Numbered from the stretch's first letter, positions 9,957 through 22,465 are shown. The stretch: DNA of 64,000 nt from Heliocidaris tuberculata (GCA_025618425.1 CM046841.1:12245144-12309143), one strand, 5' to 3'. The notes: a model not told the origin generated them from the sequence alone. Numbers and translations are program-made.

Positions 9957-11241
9957 CGAAAGGGGCCCCAAAGTCGGGTCGATTTCAACCCATCTAACAT
10001 ATGCGCCAAACTTTGCCAGTATTAAGGTGTATGACTATACATCACCAATTACCAAAGCTGACAAAATTTTCCGTCGGGGTGGATTGTCAGACCGCCCCTA
10101 AAAATTGGGGCAAATTTTTCCCCTTAAGGCCCATGGACCAAATTTTGTCAGAAGGAAAAATTATGGGTGTACATTACACAAATATAAAAACTTACAAAAA
10201 TTTCCGTCGGGAAGGGGGTGTAACACGCCCCTGAAAAAAAACACCAAAGTGCCCCTAAACCCAGCTTTGCAGCCCAAAATGCTCTGGATATAGAGAAAAA
10301 CAATTTTTAGGCTTTACAACCTTAATAACTCCAAAGTTTGTAATTCAATTCAGGTCAAATTTACATATAGTACAATTCTGAGTATTGTAACTTTCTTGGG
10401 GTGCAATTTGGTGCCAAATGATAATTTCAATAATAAGATATTATATTGTAAAAATTGTATTGCTTTCTCAAAAGTAGTCAAATGATATTGTCAGGATTAT
10501 GTAAACACACCCATTGTCCATGTGCACCTGTTTGACAAGAGATAATAGAGGAGCTTGTTAAGAGTCTGGGCTATGTGGCTGCCATGCTGAAATCTACCAT
10601 TCATTGTGTTAATTACACAAACACTTTGCAAGCTCTCTATTATGCCTTGCCTAACAGGCGCAGATGGACAATGGGTTGCACCCCAAGAAAGTTACAATAC
10701 TCAAGATTGTACTATGACTTTGTAAATTTTAGCTTAATTGAATGAGACAGTTTGGAGTTATTAACGTTGTAATGCCAAAAATGTTTTTTTCTATATCCAG
10801 AGCATTTTGTGTTTAAGGGCACTTTGGTGTTTTTTTTCAGGGGCGTGTTACACCCCCTTCCCGATGGAAATTTTGCTAAATTTTTATATTTTTGTAATGT
10901 ACACCCATAACTCTTCTTTCTGACAAAATTTGGTCAATGGGCCTTAAGGGGAAAAATTTGCCCCAATTTTTAGGGGCGGTCTAACAATCCATCCCGATGG
11001 AAAATTTTGTCAGTTTTGGTGTTTTGGTATAGTCATACACCTTACTTCTGACAAAGTTTGGCTCATATGTTAGATGAGTTGAAATCGACCCGACTTTGGG
11101 GCCCCTTTCGGGGGCTCTGGGGGCCAAACCCAGCGGCTTCGTTCGAGCTGACAAGCTTTTTGTGAATGATATGGATGGTCTTAGCAACTTCAAGTGGTCA
11201 AATCTCATATGTAAAATGGGTTGACTATTTCGGGACAGGCT
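9957..11241. mobile_element. Large foldback element, copy 1 (CCTGTCCCGAAATAG family)
   Basis: Two arms of roughly 350-450 bp face each other: the block 9957-10340 pairs with 10770-11110. Paired words include accaaattttgtcagaagga with tttctgacaaaatttggt, and aggggcgtgttacacccc with gtgtaacacgcccctgaa. The right end, gactatttcgggacaggct, closes at 11241. The matching left end (about 140 bp) is missing, lost where the half MITE at 9594-9956 abuts. No open frame of note occurs. Other copies are at 31492-32362 and 38040-39663. Confidence 0.85.
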
Positions 11242-11470
11242 CTTGGCCTATCATATCCTGGTTATATAGCCGAGCCAGTAGCGCTCAAGATTATCAGGTA
11301 CCCATTTACACCTGGGTGGAGAGTGACAAAATAGATTAGTGTCTTGCCAAAGGACGTTAGTGCCGACTGTTTATAAAAGAAGCCAATTAAAGTACGCCTA
11401 CTTCTGAAGTTTAATATAATGTAAATAAACAGGTTTTTGGAGTATTCAAATATGAAGTTGAATTGAAAGA

Positions 11471-11814
11471 GAATGAACCTTTTCATAGAAAACTGGCTTG
11501 GATTACTTTATAATAAGTATGCCAATTTTCCATGAAAGGTTCATTCAACCAGGAAATTGTAGGTCCATGTTCTAAATGTAAGATATACAATTTCAGTTGT
11601 TAAAGCATAATTAAGTTGGTGTTTACCTGAATTTTACGTGACATTCAATGGAGAAGAAAAACTAACATTATAAAATATAATTGTTTATTTCTTACAATTA
11701 GAACATGGACCTATTTCCTGGTTGAATGAAAGTAGACCTTTCATGGAAAACTGGCATAATTACTAAGCAAAGCAAGCCAATTTTCTGTGAAAGTGTTAAT
11801 TACCCTTTAAAGGG
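11471..11814. mobile_element. Small foldback element
   Basis: Inverted arms of about 110-130 bp: ccatgaaaggttcattcaac (left, near 11530) pairs with gttgaatgaaagtagacctttcatgg (right, near 11725). Gaaaactggcttggatta pairs with caagccaattttctg further out. A TTTAAAGGG word at the right edge suggests a TTAA-type end. There is no coding capacity. Confidence 0.7.
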
Positions 11815-11968
11815 AATGATTAACTTTGTGAAAAATTCAAAAATCAGCTCAAATGCCAGTGAATTATTTTCGAATTGAAATTAAGGCATTTCTTATTTCC
11901 TTACTTCTAATCATTAAAAAATGTGATGGTATTTCAAAATCAAACATAAAGATTTGGGATAATTATTA

Positions 11969-12455
11969 GGGGGTACCCAATGCTGAAACAATGTTAGTTC
12001 ATTTAAAAGATCATGATTTTATTAGAAGAAAATCATCTGCCTTAAAAAAAATTTTAAATTCGTGTTGCCAGAAAATCCCCGAAATATGGTAAGATTTCAG
12101 GATATTTTGGCCCCTCAGCTGTGTCCCAATTTCAGCTAGGTAACCACAATGACGTCAAAGTGGTTACCCAGGTTCGCGTATTGCAGATGTGTTGCACGCT
12201 GGACTGTACAAAATGCATTACACCTTGCGCGCATTTTGCTATAATTGCGCGACAAGGTAACCACTTTGACGTCATTGTGGTTACCTAGCTGAAATTGGGA
12301 CACAGCTGAGGGGCCAAAATATCCTGAAATCTTACCATATTTCGGGGATTTTCTGGCAACACGAATTTAAAATTTTTTTTAAGGCAGATGATTTTCTTCT
12401 AATAAAATCATGATCTTTTAAATGAACTAACATTGTTTCAGCATTGGGTACCCCC
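11969..12455. mobile_element. Perfect palindromic element: 200-bp arms, 87-bp loop
   Basis: Positions 11969-12168 and 12256-12455 are reverse complements without any difference that I can find over 200 bp. The 87-bp loop (12169-12255) contains its own tgcgcgcattttgc/attgcgcgac words. The ends read GGGGGTACCC, and TTTAA follows on the right. On the left the expected TTAA is altered (ATTATTA). Each inner arm end carries ggtaaccac...gtcattgtggttacc with TGACGTCA-like words. The perfect arms imply a young insertion or arm-to-arm conversion. No protein is encoded. Confidence 0.9.
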
Positions 12456-13169
12456 TTTAAGTTAATGTATCACAATTCTTATTCATTTTTTCCAAAATAA
12501 TCGGGGGGATGATAATACAGGCCATCCCCCCCTCCCCCCCAATATTGGAGGGGGGTATAGCCTATAACCCCACCCCCCGGGATCGACACCCATGTACCTT
12601 AACTTTATACGTGACATTTAATTTTAAAAAATAACATAAAAATGGATTCTACGCCCCACAAAACTCCTACAAAGAGGTATAATACATTATCGGACATTAA
12701 ATGTGTATCCTCCTTTCGTTGTCTCACGGGTTGCATGTAATGAACAACAACTGCAGTTGGGTATCATCGACCATAACGAATACGTAGATCAGTTTTCACA
12801 TTCTGCGTAAGTTGTCTTTCGCTCCTAAATATTGCTTCGAAGGGGCCATTTATAGATTTATGCTAGTTATTATTACGAAAATGGCCTATTCTAACGATTT
12901 GACTGAAAAAACACATCCAGAAAAAATAATCATTCTACCCTTTCGGTAATATTTAGGACTAGAAATTTTTACAGAGCATTCATGAAACTTGGAGATTCAA
13001 ATAATTCTAGAATAATAATTTCCCCAAACTTTAATATTTTTCACGATTCCTCCCCCCCCCCCTTTTCTTAAAATTCTAGCCCAGCGAATTCTGTCTCATT
13101 TTGATGTGACGGGTCACAAATGCACACTCGACCCCCCCCCCCCTCCAAAAGGGGGGGGGGGGGCTATCT
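12456..13169. other. Non-coding, with C/G homopolymers
   Basis: I see no gene. C-rich and G-rich runs occur near 12527-12590, 13050-13060 and 13131-13163; the last pair faces each other as cccccccccccctccaaaag then a G run. The rest is AT-rich. Confidence 0.5.
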
Positions 13170-13290
13170 GGGGCCTGTAACATACAATCAATCTAACGAT
13201 TGATATCAATCGTAAGTCTATGGCAAACCATATCAGTACTGAAGAGTTATTGATCGTAAGATTGATTGTATCTGTTATGTTACAGGCCCC
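13170..13290. mobile_element. Short MITE with GGGGCCTGTAACAT ends
   Basis: A 121-bp element has the terminal inverted repeat ggggcctgtaacat (13170-13183) against atgttacaggcccc (13277-13290). Inner arms on aatcaatctaacgat and atcgtaagattgatt also pair. It has no coding capacity. Confidence 0.8.
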
Positions 13291-13441
13291 TGGTTTGATT
13301 AGCTTTATATATATATGGTTCCATTTCCCACATCTCTCCCGGAATAATGTTTCTTTAAGGAATGAATATGAGAATTTAGAGAGATCATAATTTGCATTCA
13401 GTAGTTTTCTGTCATCATTTCACCGCATTCCGGGTATTTCA

Positions 13442-13913
13442 CACTGTAAAAAAATTTGCCGTTTTTCACGGGGAATTTCCTGGAAGTTAGGATGCCGGGA
13501 AGCCCGTTTTTCCACAGTACATGTAAGATAACAGATTTCCGTTTTGTTTGTTTTTTTGTTTGTTTTGTTTGTTTTTGTTTTGTTTGTTTGTTGTTTGTTT
13601 GTTTGTTGTTGTTTTTTTGTTAAATAGTAGAAACTTTAATAATAACAGGAAAACCTATATGTATTAAAACGGAACCATGCAAACGATTTGTAATATATCA
13701 GGGTAACTTGTTAAAATACTGATGAGGAAATTGTTTTTTTAACAGTGTTTTATGTCGGGCGATTGTAAATATATGCTGATTTCCGGTAAACCAACAAACT
13801 TGCTGTTGTTTTACAGGAAAAAGAATGTAAAGCTGAAATAACGGCAATAACTTGTAATTTCAAGGGCCAGAAAACCTGTAGTTTTACAGTTATTTATTTT
13901 TTTTTTTACAGTG
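13442..13913. mobile_element. MITE with CACTGTAAAA ends
   Basis: The left end cactgtaaaaaaatttgccg is mirrored by tttttttttttacagtg at the right end. The interior holds a (TTTG)n microsatellite at about 13540-13620. Further inverted words (ccgttttt, ttttacagt) lie in the arms. No transposase is present. Confidence 0.6.
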
Positions 13914-14816
13914 CAGAATACTTCTTTTTAGATCGAATTGAGATCGCATTAATATTTTAACACTAACTCAAAGAATTCATTGAAACGGTTGGTTTCCACA
14001 AATTTAATCTTGTATAGTTATTGTGTAGTTCTAATAATTTTATTAACGGTAATAAAAAACTTCTTTGTTCTATAAAAGAAATATTCTGACTGTATACCAA
14101 TGCAAGAGATCCTATCTGTTCATTTGCACCAGCTTCATGCTAGCTATAACAATCTTGATTTAAACATTTACAATTAGGTTTTTACGGTTTCTGGAAGTTG
14201 ACAGTTCAGAGTTTTAAGAATATTCTGCGGAGTGTAGGGTCTGCATGAAAATTTCAGAGAGGTTTAACATTTTAATATTCTCTCACTATCAAAATTCGAT
14301 TCTCGGCCAATCCATTTTTTTGTATACAGGAGCAAATATCAACCATTTTAAAGCCACATTGATCATGATCATTGCTGAATATTTTACGTTTCACCTTATC
14401 TCTACACCCTGACCAAAAATTGACCTAAAGAAATAAATGTTCTAGACTTGAATTTCTCTTGTAAATACTGATACACAGAGTAGTAAAAAAGGAACAAGTT
14501 TGGCAAAAGTGGGTGTTCCAACAATTAACAGTCTTTCCAGTTTAGATAAACAATTCATGAATTGTTCAATAAGGCTACCCATTTTATGATTGAAGTTCAG
14601 ATTGAATAATAAACTCTTTCTCAAAGAAAGAGAACTTTATACCCAGACAAGAAAAATTAGACTCTTAGTCTTTCCAGGTTAGTTCTTTACCATACACGCT
14701 AAGAAATTAGGGTGCACTGTAGGGTGCAAATTTGGGCGGAGCACCCGTATATCTACTCGGATGGCATCTTGCACCCCTACGGGTGTACTTTGCAGAAACC
14801 GGGGTGTGAATTGACT
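13914..14816. other. Non-coding AT-rich stretch
   Basis: No gene, RNA gene or clear repeat was recognised. The short minus-strand frame near 14442-14624 has no domain or splice support. Confidence 0.45.
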
Positions 14817-15035
14817 GGTCCGCTCGCTATTCATAAGGACTGCTATTCATAGAAAACCGCTATTCATTTAACACGCATTATCAATAGCGGTCCTTATGAA
14901 GGGATGTCCTTATGAATAGCGAGGTAATTTTGTCTATGGTTTGATCGCTAAATAGAAGGACCGCTATTCATACAAAACCGCTATTCATATTTTCACGCGT
15001 TATGGATAGCGGTCCTTATGACTTGCGAGGTTACC
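14817..15035. repeat. CGCTATTCATAAGGAC repeat, copy 1
   Basis: Two ~110-bp sub-units are each built from accgctattcata, its reverse complement tatgaatagcggtcct and a gcgaggtaa end. The same structure, with the same order of words, is found at 23357-23592. Because the words occur in both orientations, each sub-unit can fold. Confidence 0.75.
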
Positions 15036-15370
15036 CCTAAATTAATGTTGAATTGTGCACCCTTCGATTAGAAATATTAGTCTTACTGTGAATACCTACA
15101 CCAGCATTGTTGACACTTATGTCACAATATATTATATGAAGTAAGACTAAATATTCAAAAGCATTGAAATGAAATGAAATAAAAAACGAAAAACATATAT
15201 CTATTTTGATCAGCTTAGACTTCGAATTCTAAAGTTGTATGGGTAAAACGAGGTGTCGCACTTTAGATGCCCCGCGGGCGCGGCTCGATGGATATCACCG
15301 TGGTCCCCTTATGGCGTGTACTTTACTGCCTATGTTCCATTCGTGCGTGAATTATATTGTTTGATGTTAA

Positions 15371-15954
15371 AGGGCAATCCAACCTTGGAAATAAGATGAT
15401 TTGTATGAAAGCAGAAAAATAAGAAAAACAGGATGGTGAAAGTTTGAAAGAAATCGGACAAGGAATAAGAAAGTTATGGATGTTTGAAAAATGAGATCAC
15501 TACATCTATGCGAATCTCAAATTGGCAATTTGGTGAGTCAATTGTGACATTTTTGTGGACAACTCTCCCATATGTCGTACACAAAAATATCATTAATTTG
15601 CAGTTTTCTTCGAGGCGCTTTTACCCTCGGGGCAGTACTCAAAATATATTGGAGATATCATATTGTTATATGTCCTCATGAACGAAAGGATCCTACTGAG
15701 TAATGCATTTTGAAAAAAGGTGACATTTTGGTCATTTTGTGTGTTAGAGCAAATGGGGGAGTTGTCCACAGCTACATCACAGTGACATTACCTATTTGGC
15801 CAATTTGAAATTCCCATATGCATAGTGATTACAACTTTCAAAAATTCATAACTTTCTTATTGCTTGTCCGATTTTGTTCAAACTTTCACCAATCTGCTTC
15901 TCTGATTTTTCTTCTTTCTTTCAGAGCAACTTGCTATTAAGGTTGGATTTCCCT
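15371..15954. mobile_element. TTAA-flanked foldback MITE (family A), complete
   Basis: This 584-bp element lies between TTAA at 15367-15370 and TTAA at 15955-15958. The ends are AGGGCAATCCAACCTT and AAGGTTGGATTTCCCT. The arms pair over most of their length; for example gaaatcggacaaggaataag pairs with cttattgcttgtccgatttt. TTAA duplications with AGGG ends fit Kolobok-like (or, less well, piggyBac-like) non-autonomous elements. It has no coding capacity. Confidence 0.85.
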
Positions 15955-16117
15955 TTAAGCTGTATAGAGGCGAGAATGGTGATCGATTGCCATCGATGAT
16001 GCACCCTTTATTAATTTTTAATGTAATGGATCCTTATCTTTTGGGGGTTAAAGCGAGATGACTTCATTTCTATGGGACTGAGACACTAAACGAGTTTCAG
16101 AGTAGTAACTACAACAG

Positions 16118-16172
16118 GGGCGGATCCAGGATTTCCCAATAGGGGGGGGGGGGGGGGGGGGGGGGGCCGGAA
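16118..16172. repeat. GGCGGATCCAGG end with long G run
   Basis: The text ggggcggatccaggattt is followed by a G run of over 20 bases. This is one end of a poly-G element family seen also near 33256, 35965, 51000 and 63550. Only a fragment is present here, without a matching second end. Confidence 0.6.
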
Positions 16173-16439
16173 ATGTGAAAATTGCAAAGTTCAATCACCA
16201 ATTACATCAACTCATTACATAGGAGTACCGTACCTGTATCTGCGCGCAGGCTCAATTTCGAACTCGACGTGACAGGTGTCTCTTGTACAAATTAATTATA
16301 CGTATTTCTGCGAGGACTGACGTCACTTGCCCGATCAATTTGTGGATTCTACATCTGGCGAGCGAGCGAAGCAAGCGAGCAAATTTTTGGCACTTTAATT
16401 TTACAGCCTTTAGAGGAAATATTATTACCAAAATATATA

Positions 16440-19255
16440 GACCATGGGATGACCGCTGAAATTCTCACTTTTCGTGGTCCGCGAGTTCGCCCCACCTAAT
16501 TTCACCTTGTAAATGTTACTAAAAATATAAAAACACTAATGGCATATGTTGCCATTTGCAAAATGTGCAAGTTTGTTCAAAAATGATTATTTTGTAGCAA
16601 AAAACTGAGCTCCATATCTTCTTGACCACATGGATTTCAGCCACAGAGTTTAGTACAGCATTCCCACCACATGGTATGTGCTGTGTGTGTGTGTATGAGA
16701 GTTTGTGTGCTTTGTGTTTGTGTGTATTATGTGCATGGTGTATAGGGAAGTGCCAGGCTCTTTCACTTACTTTGACCTGGCTGTAGAACAGCATGGCATG
16801 GCCAGTGCAAACTGCATGATAAAACCTTTGTTTTTTTATCTTTTGATTTATTTAGATTGGGGAGCTTAAGTTTATTATAAAACAGAGGAGGGAAAAGAAA
16901 GGATTGAGGCTTTTATGAGGGGAAAAGTGAAAAATTGTTTGTCAACAGCTGTATTTTAGTGGCCAATATCAAAGACAATGCAGATAGTGTAGTCTGCTAC
17001 GGATAATGTAGTCTGCTACCTATTGTGAACACACAGAGTAACTGCAATACCAAGTAGTATTGTAAGGAATGAGGTAGTTTGCACTGTGTCGTGTTTAGTC
17101 AAGGGAAGATTCACAGCAAAGAATTCTTGTGCCTTATTGCTCATGAATAGGAAAATCTGCTACACATTAATTCAATCAGTGAAGAAAAAGTGAGAGTTGA
17201 CGCCTCTGATATTCACACGAGATGAAAGCAACAAACAGCTTCGTGTTACTCAGAAGTGACAGATATGAGAAGTGAATGAGTTCAATTCTTTGGCAGTCAT
17301 AAAGGCCAAGGCAAAATACGGAAAACTGTTAACAAGTTTAATGTGGACATTTGAAACACGAAACTCCTCTAAAATTCATTTTCCTAATCATGAGAGGTGA
17401 GATGTTATTTTTCTGTGATGGCACAGAATGCAAGATTGTGCCTCATGTTGAGGATATCACATGCACACTGCTCGCAGCAGACACTTTGAGATTCAGCACT
17501 CTAAATTACCTGAGATAGATTTTGGTAGGTTTGCATGGATTTACATATATAAGCACTGATATTACAATTTATACATTTTATTTCTTGGAAATATTCATAT
17601 ATGGGTTATGCAATTGCAAATACTTCTTTAAAGACCTACTAATTTTTCAAGTGCTATAGACTGAGTTTTATCCATTACAGAGTGGATTTTGCATGAATTT
17701 GCATAACTGGAATTTAACTATATCATGGTTTCCTACTTGGCAACAATCACAGGCCTATAAACATTGCATTTTGCACCAAAAGTTACTCTTAGCATATTGC
17801 CTTTAAGGTGATTTGATAGTTAGTGTTTGCAGTTCAGCCAAATAGACTGATTTGCATATTGATACATAATCTACATAATTAGGCACCAATATCATAAAAG
17901 GTATACACAATTTTTGCTTAGAAATATTAAAAATTCAGATGATGCAGTCCGAAATAGAACTGAATACTAACTTTTGATTGATACGATACTGAGCTGTTCG
18001 GTGCAAGTACTACATTATCAAAAAATGGGGTTTGCATTAATATGCATAATTAAGCATCATTATAATTTATGGTGACGAACTGCTAGTTTCTAAGCTTGAA
18101 AACAATCATGTTTACAGTCAGCACCCATAGTTTCTCAAACTATAGCTTTCATATGATCTGATACAGGAATTTTCAGTTGAGTAGCCACAATAACGGATTT
18201 GCATATTGATGCAGATTTGCATAATTAAGTGTCAATTTCACATAATTGAGAATCACTGTCATAAAATAATTACAGATTTGTTATGGCTTGGAAAATTCGC
18301 ATTCAGATTCTGCATTCCAAATTATCCTTAAATACCATCTTTTGATTGAGAGCATACTGATCTTTGTGAATTATGGGATAAACAATATATTTTGCATAAA
18401 TTTGCATAATTAGGCAACATTACAGTGGTAAATTGCCACTTCCAAACTTCGCAACATTCATATTTAGATTAAGCACCTAAAGTTTAATCAAAATATCAGT
18501 ATTCATGCAGTTTAGTATAAACATTTGTCAGTCTAAAAGAGCCAAAATAATGGATTTGCATACAAATGAATAATTTGTATAATTAGGCATCAATATTTCA
18601 TAACTAGGAATCAGTGTCATAAAATATTAACACATTTACGGCTTGAATTATTCACATTCAGATTATACAGTCCCAATAATCCTTGGATATGTCTTTACTG
18701 AGAACACACCGGTGTTTGTGAATTATTGTATATAAGTAATGAATACTGCATAAATTTGCATAATTAGGCCACATTACAGTGATTAATTGCCATTTCCAAG
18801 ATTTACAACATTCATATTTAGAGCAAGCACCCAAAGTTACCCTGAAATATCACCTTTCATGTGATTTGATATTAGCATTATTAGTTAAATAGCCCCCAGA
18901 TGGATTTCCATATTGACGCCTGATTTGCATAATTAGGCATCAATGTTACAAAAAATATACATATATGGTTAAGAAATATTCACATTCAGATGATGCAGTC
19001 CAGATTAGCCTGAAATACTTTTTTTTTAAATTAATGATACCAGTGTTCTGTGTATTATAGTTAAACAATGAATTATGCATAAATTTGCATAATTAGACCT
19101 CATTAGAGTGATAACGTGCAAGTTTCAGGCTTGGCAACATTCATATTTGAATTCAGCACAAAAAAGTACCTTTGTCCCCAACTTTTCAGGTGGGGCGAAC
19201 AAGTGGACCACGAAAATGAAAAACAGAGGCTCTTTTTCCATGTCATCCCATGGTC
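16440..19255. mobile_element. 2.8-kb TA-flanked element with satellite-like interior
   Basis: The left end gaccatgggatgac (16440) is mirrored by gtcatcccatggtc (ending 19255). The arms continue inward with ttttcgtggtcc and ttcgccccacct against aggtggggcgaa and ggaccacgaaaa. TA is present on both sides (16438-16439 and 19256-19257), consistent with a Tc1/mariner-like target site. The interior has no long open frame and is largely a tandem repeat (17520-19100). I infer a non-autonomous DNA transposon that has captured or amplified a satellite. Confidence 0.8.
17520..19100. repeat. ~175-bp tandem repeat with ATTTGCATAATTA motif
   Basis: Diverged copies of a ~350-bp dimer run through this block; each half carries a word like atttgcataattaggc. 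Exact or one-off matches begin at 18215, 18400, 18573, 18754, 18923 and 19083, spaced 185, 173, 181, 169 and 160 bp. Recurrent partners are acattacagtg..aattgcca and caatatttcata. ATTTGCAT is the classical octamer bound by POU/Oct factors; whether that matters here is inference. Confidence 0.75.
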
Positions 19256-19257
19256 TA

Positions 19258-20483
19258 ATACGAGATAAGGTATTTACATCTGATATTCGGGCAGTTCGCT
19301 CTGCTGCCCGAACATCGGGTGACTTTGTTTGTTTGTTTATTCATTGGAATATACAAGTCATTTATATACATTTGAATTCTGAATGTGAGTATACTGAAAA
19401 TTGATATTTAACCCAAAAAAATTTAGAACACAGGAGACCTCCGTCATGAGCGAATTGCTTGATATCGATATTTTCAATGTTGACTTCGGCATCGTTAAGG
19501 CCTCAGGTTCAGCATTCCTCTCTCCACTTGTCCCAGATCGTCGTCGAAAAGTGATCTCCAGAAGATAGACGTAATATGCGCGAGCTGAGAGCTAGAGCGC
19601 TAGCTAGATAGAGAAGGCGCTAGAGTTAGAGCTGCTATAGAGATCATCGATAACCAACGAATGCGCGCAATTTCACAATTTCAATGTGCGCGCGCAATGT
19701 GTACCCGTACCATAGACGTATAAGACCCGTACCATAGAGTTAAATACTTCTTAACTCTATGACCCGTATACCATACGTATTCCCAGCAATTTCCGATGTA
19801 GAGCTCTGCCCCCTCAAACAAATAAAGGGCTTCCAAATTTTTGGGACTGGCCCAACCGCTCAAAATGTCCTTATTCTGCCGCTCTTTGAAGGGGCCAGGC
19901 GGCCTTATCAAGAGTGATTTAGCACTAACCTTATAGAAAATAAAGCTTGACATCTATGTGTGGCCGGCCCCTTTATTCAATAACGGCTTCCGAAGGCCCC
20001 ATGAATGACAACCTCCTCCCCCCCCCCCCCCCCCCCCCCCCCCGGATCTGCCGATTGCACTTCTGCAGGTTCTGCTCCACTTTGTAGGGGCCGGGCTCGA
20101 CCTTATCATGAGTGCTTTTACATATCCCCCATACCTTTGCTAGACTCCTACTCAAATGTGCACCCCAATGCGGAGCGCAACTGAACATGTGCACACCCTA
20201 CCCCATTCCCTTATCCAACGCTGCCGTCACGGCCGGCCCCCTCTTTTCAAATAAATTCTTCAGGAATGGCTCGAAATTTCTTTGGAGGGGCATTATCGTC
20301 AGCGCATTTGCACTAAGCATTTCAGACACTGCGTTTAGGCTGAGATTTTTAGGGGAAATAGGTTGCATTCCGACTTAATTTTCCACAAGCCAGGGCCGGC
20401 CCGGGTTTCGCACGTGCTTGACCCCTCAAATGTCAATGCCCCCCCCCCTGCATTGTTACCGTCACCGTCAGGTCGTATGTCTC
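19258..20483. other. Non-coding, with long C run
   Basis: I see no supported gene. Short duplicated words (acccgtaccatagacgta and gacccgtaccatagag) lie near 19705-19735, and the hairpin agagttaaatac..aactct follows. A C run of about 28 bases lies at 20016-20043. Fragments such as cacgtgcttgacccctc near 20411 resemble the repeat seen at 24880-24945 and 60290-60370. Confidence 0.45.
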
Positions 20484-20690
20484 CCCCCCCCCCCTCTCTC
20501 TCTCTCTATCTTTCTCTTTCTTTCTTTCTTTCTTTCTTTTCCTCCTTATCTTTTTTCCTTTCTTATTTTCTTTCCCTTTTTTTCCTTCTTTCCTTCTTCC
20601 TTTCTTCTTCTTCTTTTTCTTTTCCCCTCTTTTTTCTTTTTTTTCGCCGCCAATAGGGGGGGGGGGGCCGCGGCCGATTCGGCCCCCCCC
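20484..20690. repeat. CT-rich low-complexity tract ending in G and C runs
   Basis: About 160 bases of almost pure pyrimidine on the plus strand (CTTT and TTCC words) is followed by a G run, gccgcgg and a C run, ending cctggatccgctag. It is probably the end of a poly-G element. The open frames over it are low-complexity artefacts. Confidence 0.75.
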
Positions 20691-22308
20691 CTGGATCCGC
20701 TAGTGTACAAGAATCAACTATAACATGTCATGTTTGTCAGTAGAACACAGCATAGAATTCTGTAGGCAAGCCGTCAAATACACATTTATTCGGGGCATCT
20801 ATTTAGGAGCTTAGATTTCAACTTTTGCAAAGGTTTTTTTTGTTTTTGCTTTTTTGTTTGTTTGTTTGTTTTTGGTTGTCCTTGTTTTCTTAGTTATTAC
20901 CATTCAAAGTATTTGAGTATTTAGGACTCTCTGACCTATCAAGGAATGCATTAGTCCTTTACAAGAGTTCTCATATCATAAAATTATAGTTTGAAACAAA
21001 ATCCATGTATATCTTATATATTCAAAAGCTAATGGCTTTGATAAAAAAATAATAATAATAAAAACAAAAAATATAGGAAGGGGGGGGGCACAGTGGGCAG
21101 TTAGGTCTGGCTCACCGGAGTATGCCAGGGGCGTAGATAGCGGGGGGGGGGGGGGTATGCTTCCCCCAACTTTTCGGGTGAGGAGGGGGATGGTGTGTAC
21201 AAACATCCCCTCAGGTGTCACCCCACCCCCCAAAAAAAATAAATAAATAAAAATAAATAAATAAAGTGGTGGAAAATATGCATTTCTATATTATGTTGTA
21301 GATAAATATAATTTGATATATTATATCTATTAATTTTATTTTTATATATTCTTTATTTCAATATAAATGTTATATATCTGTGTACAATATTACAGATTTA
21401 TATGAATTTATTAATATTTATCTACAATGCTGTCCTGCCTTCTGATTTTTCCCCGATATATTTTTACACCACTAGAAAGTAAAACCATCTACTTTAAAAT
21501 TATACAACATGAGTGTTGATCTGGGAGTGATCTGGAGGTATAATTTTTTTTATTGAAGTGGGGGTTGGCCTGCATGTGTTACCATCCCCAAGTATATTAA
21601 GAGGTGATTTTTTTTTTCCAAGCCACAATGCAGAAAAATTATTTAGATTAAAAGTACATGTAATTATTCTGGATTTAGAGGGTTCGGTCGGTAACTTTCC
21701 TATAATTATAATGCAAGTCTGCAAAACTGAAATGAAAATATAGTCACAGGAATCGAATGTGCTGGAGAAAGAGGGAATACATCACGACCAATATTTATCG
21801 AGGATGATGATGACCTGTGTCATCATCACCCAACTAGATACATAGAATAATTATGAAATGGCAATCATAACATGTAGGCCCCGTCAGAAGCACCGGAGAG
21901 GAAGCACCTCTCCGGTGCTTTGCATGTGGGCACAGTGCCCCTGCTTTTCCCTTTAACTTCAGATAAGTACCCCCATTTTTCTTTCGAGTAAGTCCCAGTT
22001 CCATATTCTTTTAAGTACCCTTTTGATAATTACACCTCATCCCTCACCTTAACTTCAAAACGACTTAGAGCCAGTATTCCCAAATGCTTGCTCGCTACGC
22101 TGGCTCATACTAAAAGTATAGCTTATTTAATAAATTTTCATTGTGAAAATTTGCAATTACAATGTAATTGCTATTGTCTGCTCGCTCGCTTCGCTCGCTC
22201 GCTAAATATTTAAATCATACTACAAAATTGCAAAGTATGATGCTAAAGTTGTATCTTGGATATGTAAAGAAAAACATCATATACATGTTTCCACACCCTC
22301 ACCCCCCT
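20691..22308. other. Non-coding AT-rich stretch
   Basis: No gene was found. It contains (TTTG)n near 20850, G runs near 21081 and 21142, (AAAT)n at about 21235-21265, and clusters of gctcgct words near 22088 and 22181-22203. A hairpin at 21888-21920 is listed separately. Confidence 0.45.
21888..21920. other. Perfect 14-bp hairpin
   Basis: The left stem aagcaccggagagg (21888-21901) pairs exactly with cctctccggtgctt (21907-21920) across the 5-base loop aagca. The stem is GC-rich. No T tract or gene context explains it, so it may be the remnant of a small inverted-repeat element. Confidence 0.7.
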
Positions 22309-22325
22309 CCCACACACACACACAT

Positions 22326-22383
<58 letters not shown>

Positions 22384-22428
22384 GTATATACGTATACACA
22401 TACACCCCCCCCCCCCACACACACACAC

Positions 22429-22463
<35 letters not shown>
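22309..22463. repeat. (CA)n and (TA)n compound microsatellite
   Basis: The order is (CA)n, (TA)n of about 20 units, a TGTA-rich linker, C run, (CA)n and again (TA)n. It leads directly into the palindromic element at 22466. Confidence 0.95.
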
Positions 22464-22465
<2 letters not shown>

